In this document: in pieces, positions 1-7,036 of the stretch
Position numbering within the stretch: position 1 is the first letter of the stretch
Layout of the letters: each line of letters begins with the position of its first letter
IMG/VR virus record: IMGVR_UViG_3300037502_002631
Coordinates: 1 to 39,512 of that record
DNA from: a virus
DNA: 39,512 nucleotides
Strand: one strand, 5' to 3'
The notes under the pieces: generated by a model
What the model was told of the DNA's origin: nothing
Database searches by the model: none
Seen by the model: only the letters and a program-made list of their open reading frames with translations
Made by a program: the position numbers and the translations under genes

Positions 1-18
1 GGGCGGGCCCCCCCCCCC
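1..18. other. Probable assembly artefact at the left edge (C-run)
   Basis: The first 18 bases hold an 11-base C run directly before the repeated segment. At the other copy the same position is a 12-base G run plus T (39374-39386). The two cannot both be right. A mis-assembled homopolymer end is the simplest reading, and the right-hand version keeps the repressor frame open to a proper stop. Confidence 0.6.
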
Positions 19-396
19 AGCAGCGCGCTGCTTGCGATCCTCGCGCTGCTGCACGGCCACGAACGAGTCGATCATTGCGCGGGTCTGCGAGCGCGCGGGC
101 TCGACCAGTCGATCCCATTGCGCTGCAACATGAAGGGCGTCCTGCGAGAGCAACGGCCCGTGGTAGTACGCCCGCCCGGACACCGCAACAGGTTCTAGCG
201 GGCCGGTGCCGACCTCGAGCCATTCCAGGTTGCACTGCAACGCCCGAGCCAGATGGTGCAGCTTGGTGCTGGTTAGCTGGCGGCCGTGCTCCAGATCGGA
301 GATTGCGCTGGGCGACAGTCCGCTCAGACGCGATACCTCACTGAGCGTCATTTCTAACGCTTTCCTTCGCTCGGCAATACGGTCGCCCATTGTCAT
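1..396 (-). CDS. CI-like XRE repressor, 5' part (gene split by contig ends)
   Basis: Reads leftward and leaves the window without a stop. Residues about 4-60 form an HTH_3/XRE domain: GDRIAERRKALEMTLSEVS, then GLSPSAISDLEHGR as the turn and recognition helix. The rest is a short C-terminal region with no visible LexA-type Ser/Lys protease motif. In-frame ATGs lie at 405, 396 and 390. ATG 396 is preferred because a -10-like TAACCT (plus 406-411) just upstream would give a nearly leaderless mRNA, as for lambda cI. Through the terminal repeat the gene continues at 39512-39351, for about 137 residues in all. It sits between two divergent promoters and most likely represses both. Position and fold support this; DNA binding is inferred. 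Confidence 0.75.
   Translation of the reverse strand, partial: MTMGDRIAERRKALEMTLSEVSRLSGLSPSAISDLEHGRQLTSTKLHHLARALQCNLEWLEVGTGPLEPVAVSGRAYYHGPLLSQDALHVAAQWDRLVEPARSQTRAMIDSFVAVQQREDRKQRAAGGGGPP
19..144. repeat. Terminal direct repeat, left copy (contig overlap)
   Basis: These 126 bases are identical to 39387-39512. A single exact copy at each end is what an assembler leaves when it closes a circular or terminally redundant molecule. Joining the copies gives a circle of about 39,368 bp and restores an open repressor reading frame across the junction. A true packaged terminal repeat is an alternative that cannot be excluded from sequence alone. Confidence 0.9.
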
Positions 397-410
397 TCTG
401 CCCATAGGTT

Positions 411-424
411 AACGGACATCCGTT
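411..424. promoter_or_regulatory. Operator candidate O1 (AACGGA-CA-TCCGTT dyad)
   Basis: A perfect inverted repeat with 6-base arms and a 2-base centre, placed between the repressor start and the rightward promoter. It shares the ACGG...CCGT pattern with the sites at 449-460 and 39267-39278. A site covering the putative repressor -10 would fit autoregulation. Confidence 0.55.
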
Positions 425-435
425 ACGGGTGGTCG

Positions 436-465
436 TTGACTACCGCTCACGGCATCCCGTAAATT
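436..465 (+). promoter_or_regulatory. Rightward early promoter with embedded operator O2
   Basis: A -35 TTGACT (436-441) and a -10 TAAATT (460-465) are 18 bases apart. The dyad ACGGCATCCCGT (449-460) lies in the spacer, where a bound repressor would block polymerase. Transcription would start near 472-473, at the ATG of the Cro-like gene, so its mRNA would be leaderless; no Shine-Dalgarno sequence is visible there. Assigned from consensus matching only. Confidence 0.5.
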
Positions 466-472
466 CGCGACC

Positions 473-703
473 ATGATCACATGGCGCGAAAGAATTCAGG
501 CGTTGCGGCAGACGATGACGCTGCGAGAAATCGCGGAACAAATCGGCATGTCGCCATCCTCCGTTTCCGATCTGGAACAGGGCCGGCACGAATCTCCGAG
601 AGGTGATGCGGCGCTTCGACTTGATGCGCTGTACCGCCTTCGGGCGACGTCCACTGCGCCGCTTGCAGGATCAGACCGTCCGGCTGTGGATAAGTTCCCG
701 TGA
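473..703 (+). CDS. Cro-like HTH regulator
   Basis: A 76-residue protein with an XRE-type helix-turn-helix at about residues 5-45: RERIQALRQTMTLREIAEQ, then IGMSPSSVSDLEQGR. That second stretch closely matches the recognition region of the repressor encoded on the opposite strand (SPSAISDLEHGR), so the two probably read the same operators. It is the first gene of the rightward early operon. The start is ATG with no visible ribosome site, and the promoter suggests a leaderless message. Its stop overlaps the GTG of the next gene. The expected role is to shut off the repressor and tune early transcription during lytic growth, by analogy with lambda Cro. The C-terminal 30 residues are proline- and alanine-rich and unassigned. 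Confidence 0.75.
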   Translation: MITWRERIQALRQTMTLREIAEQIGMSPSSVSDLEQGRHESPRGDAALRLDALYRLRATSTAPLAGSDRPAVDKFP

Positions 704-1023
704 CGTTGCAAATGGATTGGCTGGCATCGCCGCCGCCGTTGGTTCAGGCCCGCCCCCGAGCCCGGCGCAGCGACCCCGCCACCAGCCACGAGGCTGCGGC
801 CGCGATGCTGGCCTCGGGCGCGATCGGTCGTCAGGCGCAGGACGTGCTGGACGCCGTGCGTCGCTGGCCGGGGCTGACCAGCCTCGAGCTCGGCGCCCGC
901 ATGGAAATCGACCGTTGGGCCGTGGCGCGGCGGCTGCCGGAGCTCGAGGGCGCCGGGCACGTCCGGCGGGGCGAGGCGCGCCAGGTCAACGGGCGGCGGC
1001 ACATCACCTGGTGGCCCGCTTGA
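700..1023 (+). CDS. Winged-helix DNA-binding protein, early region
   Basis: A 107-residue protein whose second half looks like a winged helix: QDVLDAVRRWPGLTSLELG, MEIDRWAVARRLPELEGAG, then HVRRGEARQVNGRRHITWW as the wing. The N-terminus carries RRSDPATSHEAAAA, a motif common in phage early proteins. The GTG at 700 overlaps the preceding stop (GTGA); ATG 712 is an alternative start. It comes directly before the DUF1376 replication gene, so a role in replication or early gene control is plausible. No precise function can be given. The opposite-strand frames here are GC-driven shadows. Confidence 0.7.
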   Translation: MTLQMDWLASPPPLVQARPRARRSDPATSHEAAAAMLASGAIGRQAQDVLDAVRRWPGLTSLELGARMEIDRWAVARRLPELEGAGHVRRGEARQVNGRRHITWWPA

Positions 1024-1838
1024 ATTTCTACAAGCACCACATCGGCGACTACCTCAAAAAGACCGCGCACCTGTCGATTGCGGAGCACGGGGCGTACCTG
1101 CTGATGCTGCAGGCCTACTACGCCACGGAGGCGCCGCTGCCGCGCGGCGAGGCGCTATACCGCGTGCTTCGGGCGACGAGCAAGCAGGAGCGCGCAGCGG
1201 TCGACAGCGTGCTGAAGCAGTTCTGGCGCGAAACCGAAAAGGGCTACACGAACGGCAGGGCAGAGGAGGAAATGGCGTCCGCGCAGCGCCAGCGGGAGGT
1301 CAATCGCGAAACCGGAAAGCGGGGCGGGAGACCGCCAAAACCAAACCGAACAGAAACCGAATCGGTTTCCGAATCGGTTAGCGAAACGGAACCGATCGAT
1401 AACCCTATCCAGACTCCAGACTCCAGACTCCAGACAGGTAGTACTACCAACCCTCTTCTGAGCTCGTGCGTAATCTCTTCGTTAGGGGCCGCCCCGACCG
1501 CACGCGCGGAAGAGCAGGCGCAGGCCGAATTGCCCCGGCTGAAGGCCGCGTATCCGCCCAATCCGGGGCGCGCGGACTGGCTGACGGCCGAGCATCACAT
1601 CCGTCGCCACGTCGAGGGCGGCGAGAGCTGGGAGGCGCTGCACGAGGGCGTGCGCCGCTACGCCGAGCACGTGCGCGCCACGGGCCGCATGGTGCTGAAC
1701 CCCGCTCGGTTTTTTGGCGACAAGGACCGCCCATGGGCGCAGCCGTGGCCGATCCCGCCGAGCAAGGCGCAAACCGCACAGGACGCAAACGTGGCCGCGG
1801 CCCGCGCGTGGCTGGAGGGCACCCATGCTGGAAAGTGA
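1020..1838 (+). CDS. DUF1376 (YdaU-like) replication protein
   Basis: About 272 residues. The N-terminus NFYKHHIGDYLKKTAHLS followed by EHGAYLLMLQAYYATEAPLP is the signature of DUF1376, found in phage replication initiator-type proteins before the helicase-loader gene. A basic, low-complexity middle (GKRGGRPPKPNR, then Ser/Glu-rich) links it to a C-terminal half with RFFGDKDRPWAQPW, typical of phage O-like or DnaD-like C-termini. The TTG at 1020 puts the first residues in register with the family and overlaps the previous stop (TTGA); GTG 1011 is the alternative. The GC-poorer stretch around 1340-1480 encodes the linker. Origin binding or helicase recruitment is inferred from family context. 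Confidence 0.75.
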   Translation: MNFYKHHIGDYLKKTAHLSIAEHGAYLLMLQAYYATEAPLPRGEALYRVLRATSKQERAAVDSVLKQFWRETEKGYTNGRAEEEMASAQRQREVNRETGKRGGRPPKPNRTETESVSESVSETEPIDNPIQTPDSRLQTGSTTNPLLSSCVISSLGAAPTARAEEQAQAELPRLKAAYPPNPGRADWLTAEHHIRRHVEGGESWEALHEGVRRYAEHVRATGRMVLNPARFFGDKDRPWAQPWPIPPSKAQTAQDANVAAARAWLEGTHAGK

Positions 1839-2325
1839 CAAGCCGGAAATGGCCCGGATTTTGATCGCGCTGGCCGAGATCAAGCCCGGCGGCAAGATCA
1901 CGCCAGCGGCGCTCGATCTGTGGTTCTCGGCGATGGCCGACTGGACGCTGGCGGAGTTCCGCGAAGCGGCCGGCCGATTGATGCGCAGCGAGCAGTTCTT
2001 CCCAAATCCCTGGCACTTCGAGCAGCTACGCAAGCAGGCCGGCGCCATGACCGCAGGCGAGGCCTGGGCGGCCGCGCTCGAGCACGTGCGCCGTGGCCGG
2101 CATCACTACGGCGGCAAGGCGGCGCCGGAGATCGAGCGCGCCGTGGCGGCCATCGGCGGCTGGCGGGCGCTCGGTCACACGCCGGAGGATGAGCTGCGCC
2201 ACGTCGAGCGACGCTTCGCGCAGCACTTCGGCGAGATCAGCGAGGCAACGGACGTGCGCGAGGAGTTGCCGCGGCTCGCGGCCGACAACCCCGTGCGGGC
2301 GCTGCTGAACTTCAATCGGCTGTGA
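1825..2325 (+). CDS. Replication protein, lambda P-like
   Basis: A 166-residue protein that starts inside the end of the DUF1376 gene. ATG 1825 has GGAGGG a few bases upstream. Motifs such as LIALAEIKPGGKITPAALDLW, FREAAGRLMRSEQFFPNPW and the closing RALLNF resemble short phage gpP-type proteins that load host helicase. No Walker A motif is present, so it is not a DnaC-type ATPase. The pairing of a DUF1376 gene with a P-like gene is the usual theta-replication module of temperate phages that use host polymerase. Function is inferred from order and weak motif similarity. Confidence 0.6.
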   Translation: MLESDKPEMARILIALAEIKPGGKITPAALDLWFSAMADWTLAEFREAAGRLMRSEQFFPNPWHFEQLRKQAGAMTAGEAWAAALEHVRRGRHHYGGKAAPEIERAVAAIGGWRALGHTPEDELRHVERRFAQHFGEISEATDVREELPRLAADNPVRALLNFNRL

Positions 2326-2600
2326 GCGATGAACTCGAGCGCGCGAATCGACAGGCCGAGCGCTGGGCCGAGCGCATCCGCGAGCGACGCGACGCGCTTG
2401 CGAATGCTGCGCTCATCGAGGCGGCATGGGCGCGACGGCTGGTGCTCACCGACGAGCGGGATCGGTTCTACGCCGACGTGCTGGCCGGCTACCGCGCGGC
2501 CGCCGATCGACACCTGAAGCTTTTGCGGGAGGCAACAGGCCATGTGGGATTCAAGGGAAATTCAGGGGGAGCTCTGGTTGGCAGGGCGACTCGGCATTGA
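2322..2600 (+). CDS. Small helical protein, unknown
   Basis: A 92-residue protein starting at a GTG that overlaps the previous stop (GTGA). It is rich in Arg, Glu and Ala with long predicted helices (RANRQAERWAERIRERRDAL) and no cysteine. The last 20 residues are different in character and overlap the next gene in another frame by 59 bases. The family is not recognised. Its place in a tightly packed replication operon suggests an accessory role. Confidence 0.55.
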   Translation: MSDELERANRQAERWAERIRERRDALANAALIEAAWARRLVLTDERDRFYADVLAGYRAAADRHLKLLREATGHVGFKGNSGGALVGRATRH

Positions 2601-2763
2601 CGACCTGTACGGCGGGACGACGACGCGCGAGCAGCGCCGCGAGCGGCTGCGCGAGGAGATCCTGAATCGCGGTCTCGCGCAGGTCGTGCTCGGGCGCGGA
2701 CGTGATCGGCTGGCTGAAACGTACAGCCGCGCGTTCGAGCGCCTGTACGGGGCGCCGCTGTGA
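2542..2763 (+). CDS. Small protein, unknown
   Basis: A 73-residue protein. The N-terminal part (MWDSREIQGELWLAGRLGI) is followed by a strongly charged helix, REQRRERLREEILNRG, and an ERLYGAPL end. The ATG at 2542 lies inside the previous gene, with a GGGAGG about 12 bases away, so the start is uncertain. The stop overlaps the GTG of the small HTH gene. No family recognised. Confidence 0.5.
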   Translation: MWDSREIQGELWLAGRLGIDDLYGGTTTREQRRERLREEILNRGLAQVVLGRGRDRLAETYSRAFERLYGAPL

Positions 2764-2924
2764 GCCGCGGCCGCCGCCCCCAGCTCCCCGAGCCGCTGCG
2801 GCTGCGCGTGTGGCGCCTGATCCGCCTGCGGGCGCGGCTGACCGACAAGTCGCTCGCGCAGCGCTTCGGCGTTTCGCCCGCGGCGATCGCGTACGTGCGC
2901 AAGCTGATGCGGGGCGGGTTGTGA
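2760..2924 (+). CDS. Very short HTH protein (54 aa)
   Basis: An open frame of 54 residues that fills the gap between two genes with GTGA-type overlaps at both ends. It starts at GTG 2760, and its TGA at 2922-2924 overlaps the GTG of the RusA gene at 2921. The sequence has a helix-turn-helix look: LTDKSLAQRFGVSPAAIAYVRK, matching the pattern of small resolvase/Hin-type or sigma-type HTH segments. The exact operon fit makes a real gene likely. A DNA-binding role is inferred; the target is unknown. Confidence 0.6.
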   Translation: MSRGRRPQLPEPLRLRVWRLIRLRARLTDKSLAQRFGVSPAAIAYVRKLMRGGL

Positions 2925-3289
2925 GGGTCGAACTGCGGCTGCCGTATCCGCCCAGCGTGAACACGTACTGGCGGCATCCGTCGCGCGGCCCGCTGGCCGG
3001 GCGGCACCTGATCTCGGCTAGGGGGCGCGCATATCGCGACGAGGTGCAGCTCGCGGTGTTTGAGCAGCGCGCGGTGCACGGGCTCGAGGGCGAGCTGCGC
3101 GTGGCGGTCGTCGCGCATCCGCCGGATCGCCGGCGCCGCGACCTCGACAACCTCGCGAAGGCGCTGCTCGACGCGATCGCGCACGCCGGCGTGGTGGACG
3201 ACGATTCGCAGTTTTGCGAGATGCACCTGCGCCGTGGCGCGCCGCTGCCGCCCGACGGGTTCGTCGTCGTGACGATCGAGCCGGCGTGA
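2921..3289 (+). CDS. rusA: Holliday junction resolvase RusA
   Basis: A 122-residue protein of RusA size (E. coli RusA is 120 residues). Recognisable parts are the N-terminal strand LRLPYPPSVNTYWRH, the central PPDRRRRDLDNLAKALLDAI with the metal-binding Asp and the Asp-Asn-Lys pattern, and AGVVDDDSQF with the acidic residues of the active site. RusA is a dimeric, metal-dependent endonuclease that cuts four-way DNA junctions from recombination or replication. In phages it usually sits near the end of the early operon, just before the antiterminator, as here. It starts at GTG 2921, overlapping the preceding stop. It probably handles branched DNA produced by the RecT system encoded on the other strand. 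Confidence 0.9.
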   Translation: MRVELRLPYPPSVNTYWRHPSRGPLAGRHLISARGRAYRDEVQLAVFEQRAVHGLEGELRVAVVAHPPDRRRRDLDNLAKALLDAIAHAGVVDDDSQFCEMHLRRGAPLPPDGFVVVTIEPA

Positions 3290-3627
3290 TGGTCGCCGTC
3301 TGGACGCGCGTCAGGTTGTCGCAGTGGGGGCGCTGGTGCCGCGGCCGGATGCCGACGGGGTATCCGACGGCCAGCGCATTCGTGCACGCGAACGAGGGGC
3401 AGCGCGGCGACGGCGGCTGCGAGATGCCGAGCACCATCGGCGAGATCGACCGGGCGGTGGCCGAGTTGCGCCAGGAACTGCGGCAGGCGATCTTTGCGGG
3501 GTACGTGTGGAGCGGGCCGTTCGGCGAGCGCGCACGGCGGCTGCGCTGGCCGCGCTCGACGCTTAGTCGGCGCCTCGCGCGGGCCGAGTCGCACGTCGAG
3601 CGGAATTTGACCGAACGTCGGCTTTGA
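3289..3627 (+). CDS. Q-like antitermination protein
   Basis: A 112-residue protein with RLSQWGRWCRG, a GYPTAS motif, EIDRAVAELRQELRQAI and a C-terminal HTH (ERARRLRWPRSTLSRRLARAE). This arrangement is typical of short phage Q-type antiterminators at the end of the early operon. The ATG at 3289 overlaps the RusA stop; GTG 3286 is an alternative. A hairpin terminator follows about 50 bases downstream and the late genes follow that. This is the lambda-like layout in which Q loads on polymerase at a promoter just behind its own gene and lets it pass the terminator. Family assignment is by pattern, so moderately sure. Confidence 0.6.
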   Translation: MVAVWTRVRLSQWGRWCRGRMPTGYPTASAFVHANEGQRGDGGCEMPSTIGEIDRAVAELRQELRQAIFAGYVWSGPFGERARRLRWPRSTLSRRLARAESHVERNLTERRL

Positions 3628-3797
3628 TCGTTGCGTCAAAAATAGTAGGTTTTCCGTCACAGTCCCCAGAGGTCACGAAGCCCGCCGCAAGCGGGCTTTT
3701 GCGTTTCTGGGGGCGTCCATGGCCCCGCCCGGCACACGCACCCCGAAGTTCCTTCCCCGCTCGCCGGTGCCGGGGCCGCCTATTGACGCGAGGCCGC
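3628..3797 (+). promoter_or_regulatory. Non-coding gap: possible late promoter/leader
   Basis: About 170 bases without a convincing gene between the Q-like gene and the first late gene. It starts with an AT-rich patch (around 3631-3654, less GC than anything nearby) containing -10-like TAGTAG at 3643-3648; no well-spaced -35 could be fixed. A terminator follows at 3679-3700. This would fit a late promoter plus leader, but the promoter elements are weak. Confidence 0.35.
3679..3700 (+). terminator. Rho-independent terminator between Q-like and late genes
   Basis: Stem AGCCCGC (3679-3685), five-base loop and GCGGGCT (3691-3697), running into TTTT. Its position just after the antiterminator gene suggests it is the late-operon terminator overcome by Q. 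Confidence 0.8.
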
Positions 3798-4061
3798 ATG
3801 ACGCTGCTCGAGCTGTTCCGCGCCGCGAAGCCGAGCTGGGACGTCGTTCCGCCCTCGCGCGAGCCGCTGCCCGGCGCCGTCGGCGGGTTCGAGTCCGAGG
3901 CCGATGCGCGCTGGACCGCCGGCGTGCGGGACGCGGCCCCCGCCGTGCTTGCGCTATACGCCGCTGTAAAGGCCTGTGAGGCGCGCATCGAGGCGGGCCG
4001 GGCGCCACTGCGGCCGCAGCGCAAGGCGCTGATATCGGCTCTGCGTGCGTTTGAGGCCTAG
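3798..4061 (+). CDS. Hypothetical protein, first late gene
   Basis: An 87-residue protein beginning MTLLELFRAAKPSWDVVPP and ending in helices (AVLALYAAVKACEARIEAG, ALISALRAFEA). ATG 3798 is chosen because the open frame further upstream runs through the terminator. A GAGG lies close upstream. It directly abuts the tailspike gene (stop TAG then GTG). No family recognised. By position it could be a small virion or assembly protein. Confidence 0.55.
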   Translation: MTLLELFRAAKPSWDVVPPSREPLPGAVGGFESEADARWTAGVRDAAPAVLALYAAVKACEARIEAGRAPLRPQRKALISALRAFEA

Positions 4062-5906
4062 GTGCAGTACGTCCTGGTCAAGCGGAAAATCGACGGCCCG
4101 AGCGTGCCGGAGCTCGGTATGCCGACGGCCGTGACGTTCGACTCCGTGCGCGTGCCGCTGGTGCGCCCCAGCACGGGGCCGAATGCACTGGCGGCGTACC
4201 AGCTCGAGCGCGTCAGCGCTGCGGGCGGGCCGTGGGTCGTCATCGCGTACGGCGCGGACATCTTCGGCAACCCGCCGGCCCAATACGTCGACGGCGGGCG
4301 GCAGGCGAACACGCAGTACTACTACCGCTGCCGGGCGATCGACGTCGCGGGGCGCGTCAGCGCGTATTGCGCCGTGGTCGTCGTCACGACGCCGTCGGGC
4401 GCGGCGAGCGAGGTGCCGGCGTTTAACACCACGACGCCGAACAAGGTCGTGAATCCCGCGCTCACGCCCAACGGCACGACGGTGTTTCGCACGATTCAGG
4501 CGGCGGTCGACACGATCACGCTGAACGACGTGATCGGCGTGGCGCCCGGCACGTACAACGAAACGGTGCTGGTGACGCGCTCCGGCACGGCGGCGGCGCC
4601 GGTGTACATCCAGGCGCTCGATCCGAACAACAAGCCGGTGATCGACGGCCAGATGACGCTGCCAGTCGGCTGGAACGAGAGCGGCTTCAAGGCCGGGTCG
4701 TCGAACCTCGTGTCGATTGCGGCCTCGCACATCGTGTGGGACTCGATCGACGTCGTGAACTCGCGCATTCAGGGCATGAACGTCGGTCCCGCGAACAACA
4801 ACGGGTATTTCCTGCAGCAGTGGGAAATCGGCACCTGGTTCGAGAACGTCAAGGTGCTGCGCTCGCGGATCGAGAAGTGCAACAACCGCGGCATTCAGAC
4901 CCTCAACACCGACGGCGTCGTGTTCGGGGGCGGCACGATCCGCGAGACCTGCCGGGTCAGCGACGCGTTGTGGAGCTCGACGACGCAGAACCCCGAAAAC
5001 TGGACGGCAGCGTTCCAGGCCTGCGGCAAGAACGTGCAGATCCTCGAGTCCACGATCGCGCAGGCGCTGGGCGAGGGCATCCACGCAGGCCAGCACATCA
5101 GCTACGGCGCCGGCGCGTTCGTGCAGTGCGAGAACCTGACGGTGCGCAACTGCCGGGTGTTCGACACCTGGTCGGCGGCGATCTACGTCACGGCGACCAA
5201 CGGCGGGACGATCGAGCGCAACGTCGTGTATCAGACGGGCGACACGCGTTTCTGGCGCGGGCGCAGCGCAGGCGCGCTTTATCCGACGTACTGCATTCAC
5301 TTCGCCTCGGAAGCCGGCCGCGGCCCCGAGTACAACCCCGCGCCGTGGTCGACGGGCTACATCGGCAGCGTCAACGTCACGGTGCGCAACAACATCGTTT
5401 CGGGCGGGCTGCGCCTGATCGCGTTCACGGCTGAGCCCGGCCAGCTCTATCAAAACATCACGATCGAGCACAACACGCTCTTCGGCGCGCAGGGAGCGAC
5501 CTACCCGGCCGGCAGCGGCGCGCTCTGCAACGGCATGACGAACCTCACGAACCTGACGCTGCGCAATAACCTGATCTTCGACGCATCAGGGCGCGTCACG
5601 GCAAGCGACCCGGGGTTCAACGCGGTGCTGGGCACGTTCACGAAGGCGAACAACCTCTGGTCGCACGCGCCTGCGGCGCTGCTGCAGGGCACGGGTGACG
5701 TCGTGAACGTGGCGGCGGGCCTGACGAACGCGGCGTACGCGCCAACGGGCGCGTGGCCCTCGATCAGCTCATACGACACCTCGGCGGCACGCCTGCAGTC
5801 GAGCTCGCCTGCGGTCAGGGCGGGCGCGGTGTCTGCGGTCGTGGCCGACTTCTTCGGCAGCCCACGCGGCGCGCAGCCGTCGATCGGCGCGCACGAGCTG
5901 AACTGA
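4062..5906 (+). CDS. Tailspike-like protein: FN3-like domain plus right-handed beta-helix
   Basis: A 614-residue protein with a GTG start. Residues about 15-115 look like a fibronectin type III domain (AYQLERVSAAGGPWVV, TQYYYRCRAIDVAGRVSAY). From about residue 130 a parallel beta-helix of the pectate-lyase/CASH type follows: FRTIQAAVDTI, VAPGTYNETV, then repeated short Asn-rich turns (NLTVRNCRVFD, VTVRNNIVSGG, ITIEHNTLFG, LTLRNNLIFD). The C-terminus ends SIGAHELN, a common ending of such proteins. These folds bind or cut surface polysaccharide in phage tailspikes. No catalytic residues can be assigned. Unusually, it lies before the terminase genes. Its stop overlaps the next start. Confidence 0.75.
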   Translation: MQYVLVKRKIDGPSVPELGMPTAVTFDSVRVPLVRPSTGPNALAAYQLERVSAAGGPWVVIAYGADIFGNPPAQYVDGGRQANTQYYYRCRAIDVAGRVSAYCAVVVVTTPSGAASEVPAFNTTTPNKVVNPALTPNGTTVFRTIQAAVDTITLNDVIGVAPGTYNETVLVTRSGTAAAPVYIQALDPNNKPVIDGQMTLPVGWNESGFKAGSSNLVSIAASHIVWDSIDVVNSRIQGMNVGPANNNGYFLQQWEIGTWFENVKVLRSRIEKCNNRGIQTLNTDGVVFGGGTIRETCRVSDALWSSTTQNPENWTAAFQACGKNVQILESTIAQALGEGIHAGQHISYGAGAFVQCENLTVRNCRVFDTWSAAIYVTATNGGTIERNVVYQTGDTRFWRGRSAGALYPTYCIHFASEAGRGPEYNPAPWSTGYIGSVNVTVRNNIVSGGLRLIAFTAEPGQLYQNITIEHNTLFGAQGATYPAGSGALCNGMTNLTNLTLRNNLIFDASGRVTASDPGFNAVLGTFTKANNLWSHAPAALLQGTGDVVNVAAGLTNAAYAPTGAWPSISSYDTSAARLQSSSPAVRAGAVSAVVADFFGSPRGAQPSIGAHELN

Positions 5907-6508
5907 TGGCCACGGACGCCTTCACCGGGACGAACGGCACGGAGCTGCCCACCTACAGCGCGAACTGGTCGCTGGGTAATGCGCTGTCGAGCGACTTCGT
6001 CATCGACACGAATGCGCTGCGCACGCCGTTCAGCCGGGCTATCTCGCTGCACGCGTACCGCAACGACGGCAGCTTCGCGAACGACCAGTACGCCGAGGCG
6101 AAGATCGTCCAGGTGGGCAGCGCCTCGCAGTACATGGGCGTCTGCGTGCGCTCGGGCAACGGCGACGCGTACGCGTTCGTGGTCGACGGCATCAATTACC
6201 TGATGTGGAAGCTCATCGGGTACGGCGGGTACACGCAGCTCGCGTTTGCGGCGCTGACGGTGGTTGCGGGCGACACGATCCGCCTCGAGGCCTCCGGCAC
6301 GACGCTCACGGCGAAGCTGAACGGCTCCACGGTCACCACGGTGACGGACAGCGCGCTCACGAGCGGCCGCCCCGGCGTAGCAGGGCAGGGCGGCGCCGCC
6401 TCCGGCACCTACACCCTGCTCGACGACTGGGTCGGCGACGACCTGACCGCTGCGGCGCTGCAGTTCTGGCAGTACCGCTGGCCGCACCAGTTGCACGCGC
6501 GCAGATAG
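5906..6508 (+). CDS. Jelly-roll (LamG/concanavalin-like) virion protein
   Basis: A 200-residue protein. DAFTGTNGTELPTYSANWSL at the N-terminus, the central QYMGVCVRSGNGDAYAFVVD and DTIRLEASGTTLTAKLNGS near residues 130-150 are typical of concanavalin-like/LamG sandwiches found in phage adhesins and carbohydrate-binding modules. It overlaps the tailspike stop (TGATG) and is followed by a terminator. Together with the tailspike it probably forms the receptor- or glycan-binding part of the virion. The exact place in the particle is unknown. Confidence 0.6.
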   Translation: MATDAFTGTNGTELPTYSANWSLGNALSSDFVIDTNALRTPFSRAISLHAYRNDGSFANDQYAEAKIVQVGSASQYMGVCVRSGNGDAYAFVVDGINYLMWKLIGYGGYTQLAFAALTVVAGDTIRLEASGTTLTAKLNGSTVTTVTDSALTSGRPGVAGQGGAASGTYTLLDDWVGDDLTAAALQFWQYRWPHQLHARR

Positions 6509-6533
6509 CGCGCTGACGAATTCGTTCCACGTG

Positions 6534-6556
6534 AAACCCGCCTCGAGCGGGTTTTT
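6534..6556 (+). terminator. Rho-independent terminator after adhesin genes
   Basis: Stem AAACCCGC (6534-6541), loop CTCGA and GCGGGTTT (6547-6554), with the T-run ending at 6556. It splits the late block after the two adhesin genes. Unless read through under Q control, it would lower expression of the genes that follow. Confidence 0.8.
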
Positions 6557-6574
6557 TCATTCTGGGAGACCGCT

Positions 6575-7036
6575 ATGGCCGTAGGGCGTGTGTATTCCGT
6601 CGGCTTCGACGGGCTGTCGGTGACCAACGACAGCTCGCAGGACATCTGGGAGCTCGTCAACGGCGCAGGCGTGTCCTGCGTGATCCTGGGCTTTGAGCTC
6701 TACAGCGCCACGACCAGTGACGAGCGCGTAAAGCTCACGCTGCTGCGGCGCACGTCGACGGGCTCGGGCGGCTCGGCGGCGACCGAGAACCCGCTCGACG
6801 GCGGCAACACGGTGGCTGCGGCGGCGGCGGTGAGCACGCTGGTCACCACGCAGGGCTCCGCCGGCGCGGTGTTGGCCGGCTACCAGTGGTCGCAGCTCTC
6901 GCCGCTCATCTACCTGCCGACGCCCGAGGAGCAGATCGTGGTGCCGCCCTCGGGGCGCCTCGCGCTCGCGCTGGGCACCGCCGTGGCAAGCACCCGCACC
7001 TGGTCGGGCTCGCTGCGCTGGGCGGAGATTGGCTAA
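6575..7036 (+). CDS. Small virion-type beta protein
   Basis: A 153-residue, Ser/Thr/Ala/Gly-rich protein predicted to be mostly beta strands (VGRVYSVGFDGLSVTNDSSQ, ERVKLTLLRRTSTGSGGS, RLALALGTAVASTRTWSGSL). A good ribosome site (GGGAGA) precedes ATG 6575. Similar small proteins occur in pairs near terminase genes of several podophages. The stop is immediately followed by the next ATG. A decoration or head-fibre role is a guess. Confidence 0.6.
   Translation: MAVGRVYSVGFDGLSVTNDSSQDIWELVNGAGVSCVILGFELYSATTSDERVKLTLLRRTSTGSGGSAATENPLDGGNTVAAAAAVSTLVTTQGSAGAVLAGYQWSQLSPLIYLPTPEEQIVVPPSGRLALALGTAVASTRTWSGSLRWAEIG

Noticed and set aside
3954-5471. Long leftward frame opposite the tailspike
   Set aside because: Arg/Asp/Val-rich GC shadow without domains; overlaps a convincing beta-helix gene.
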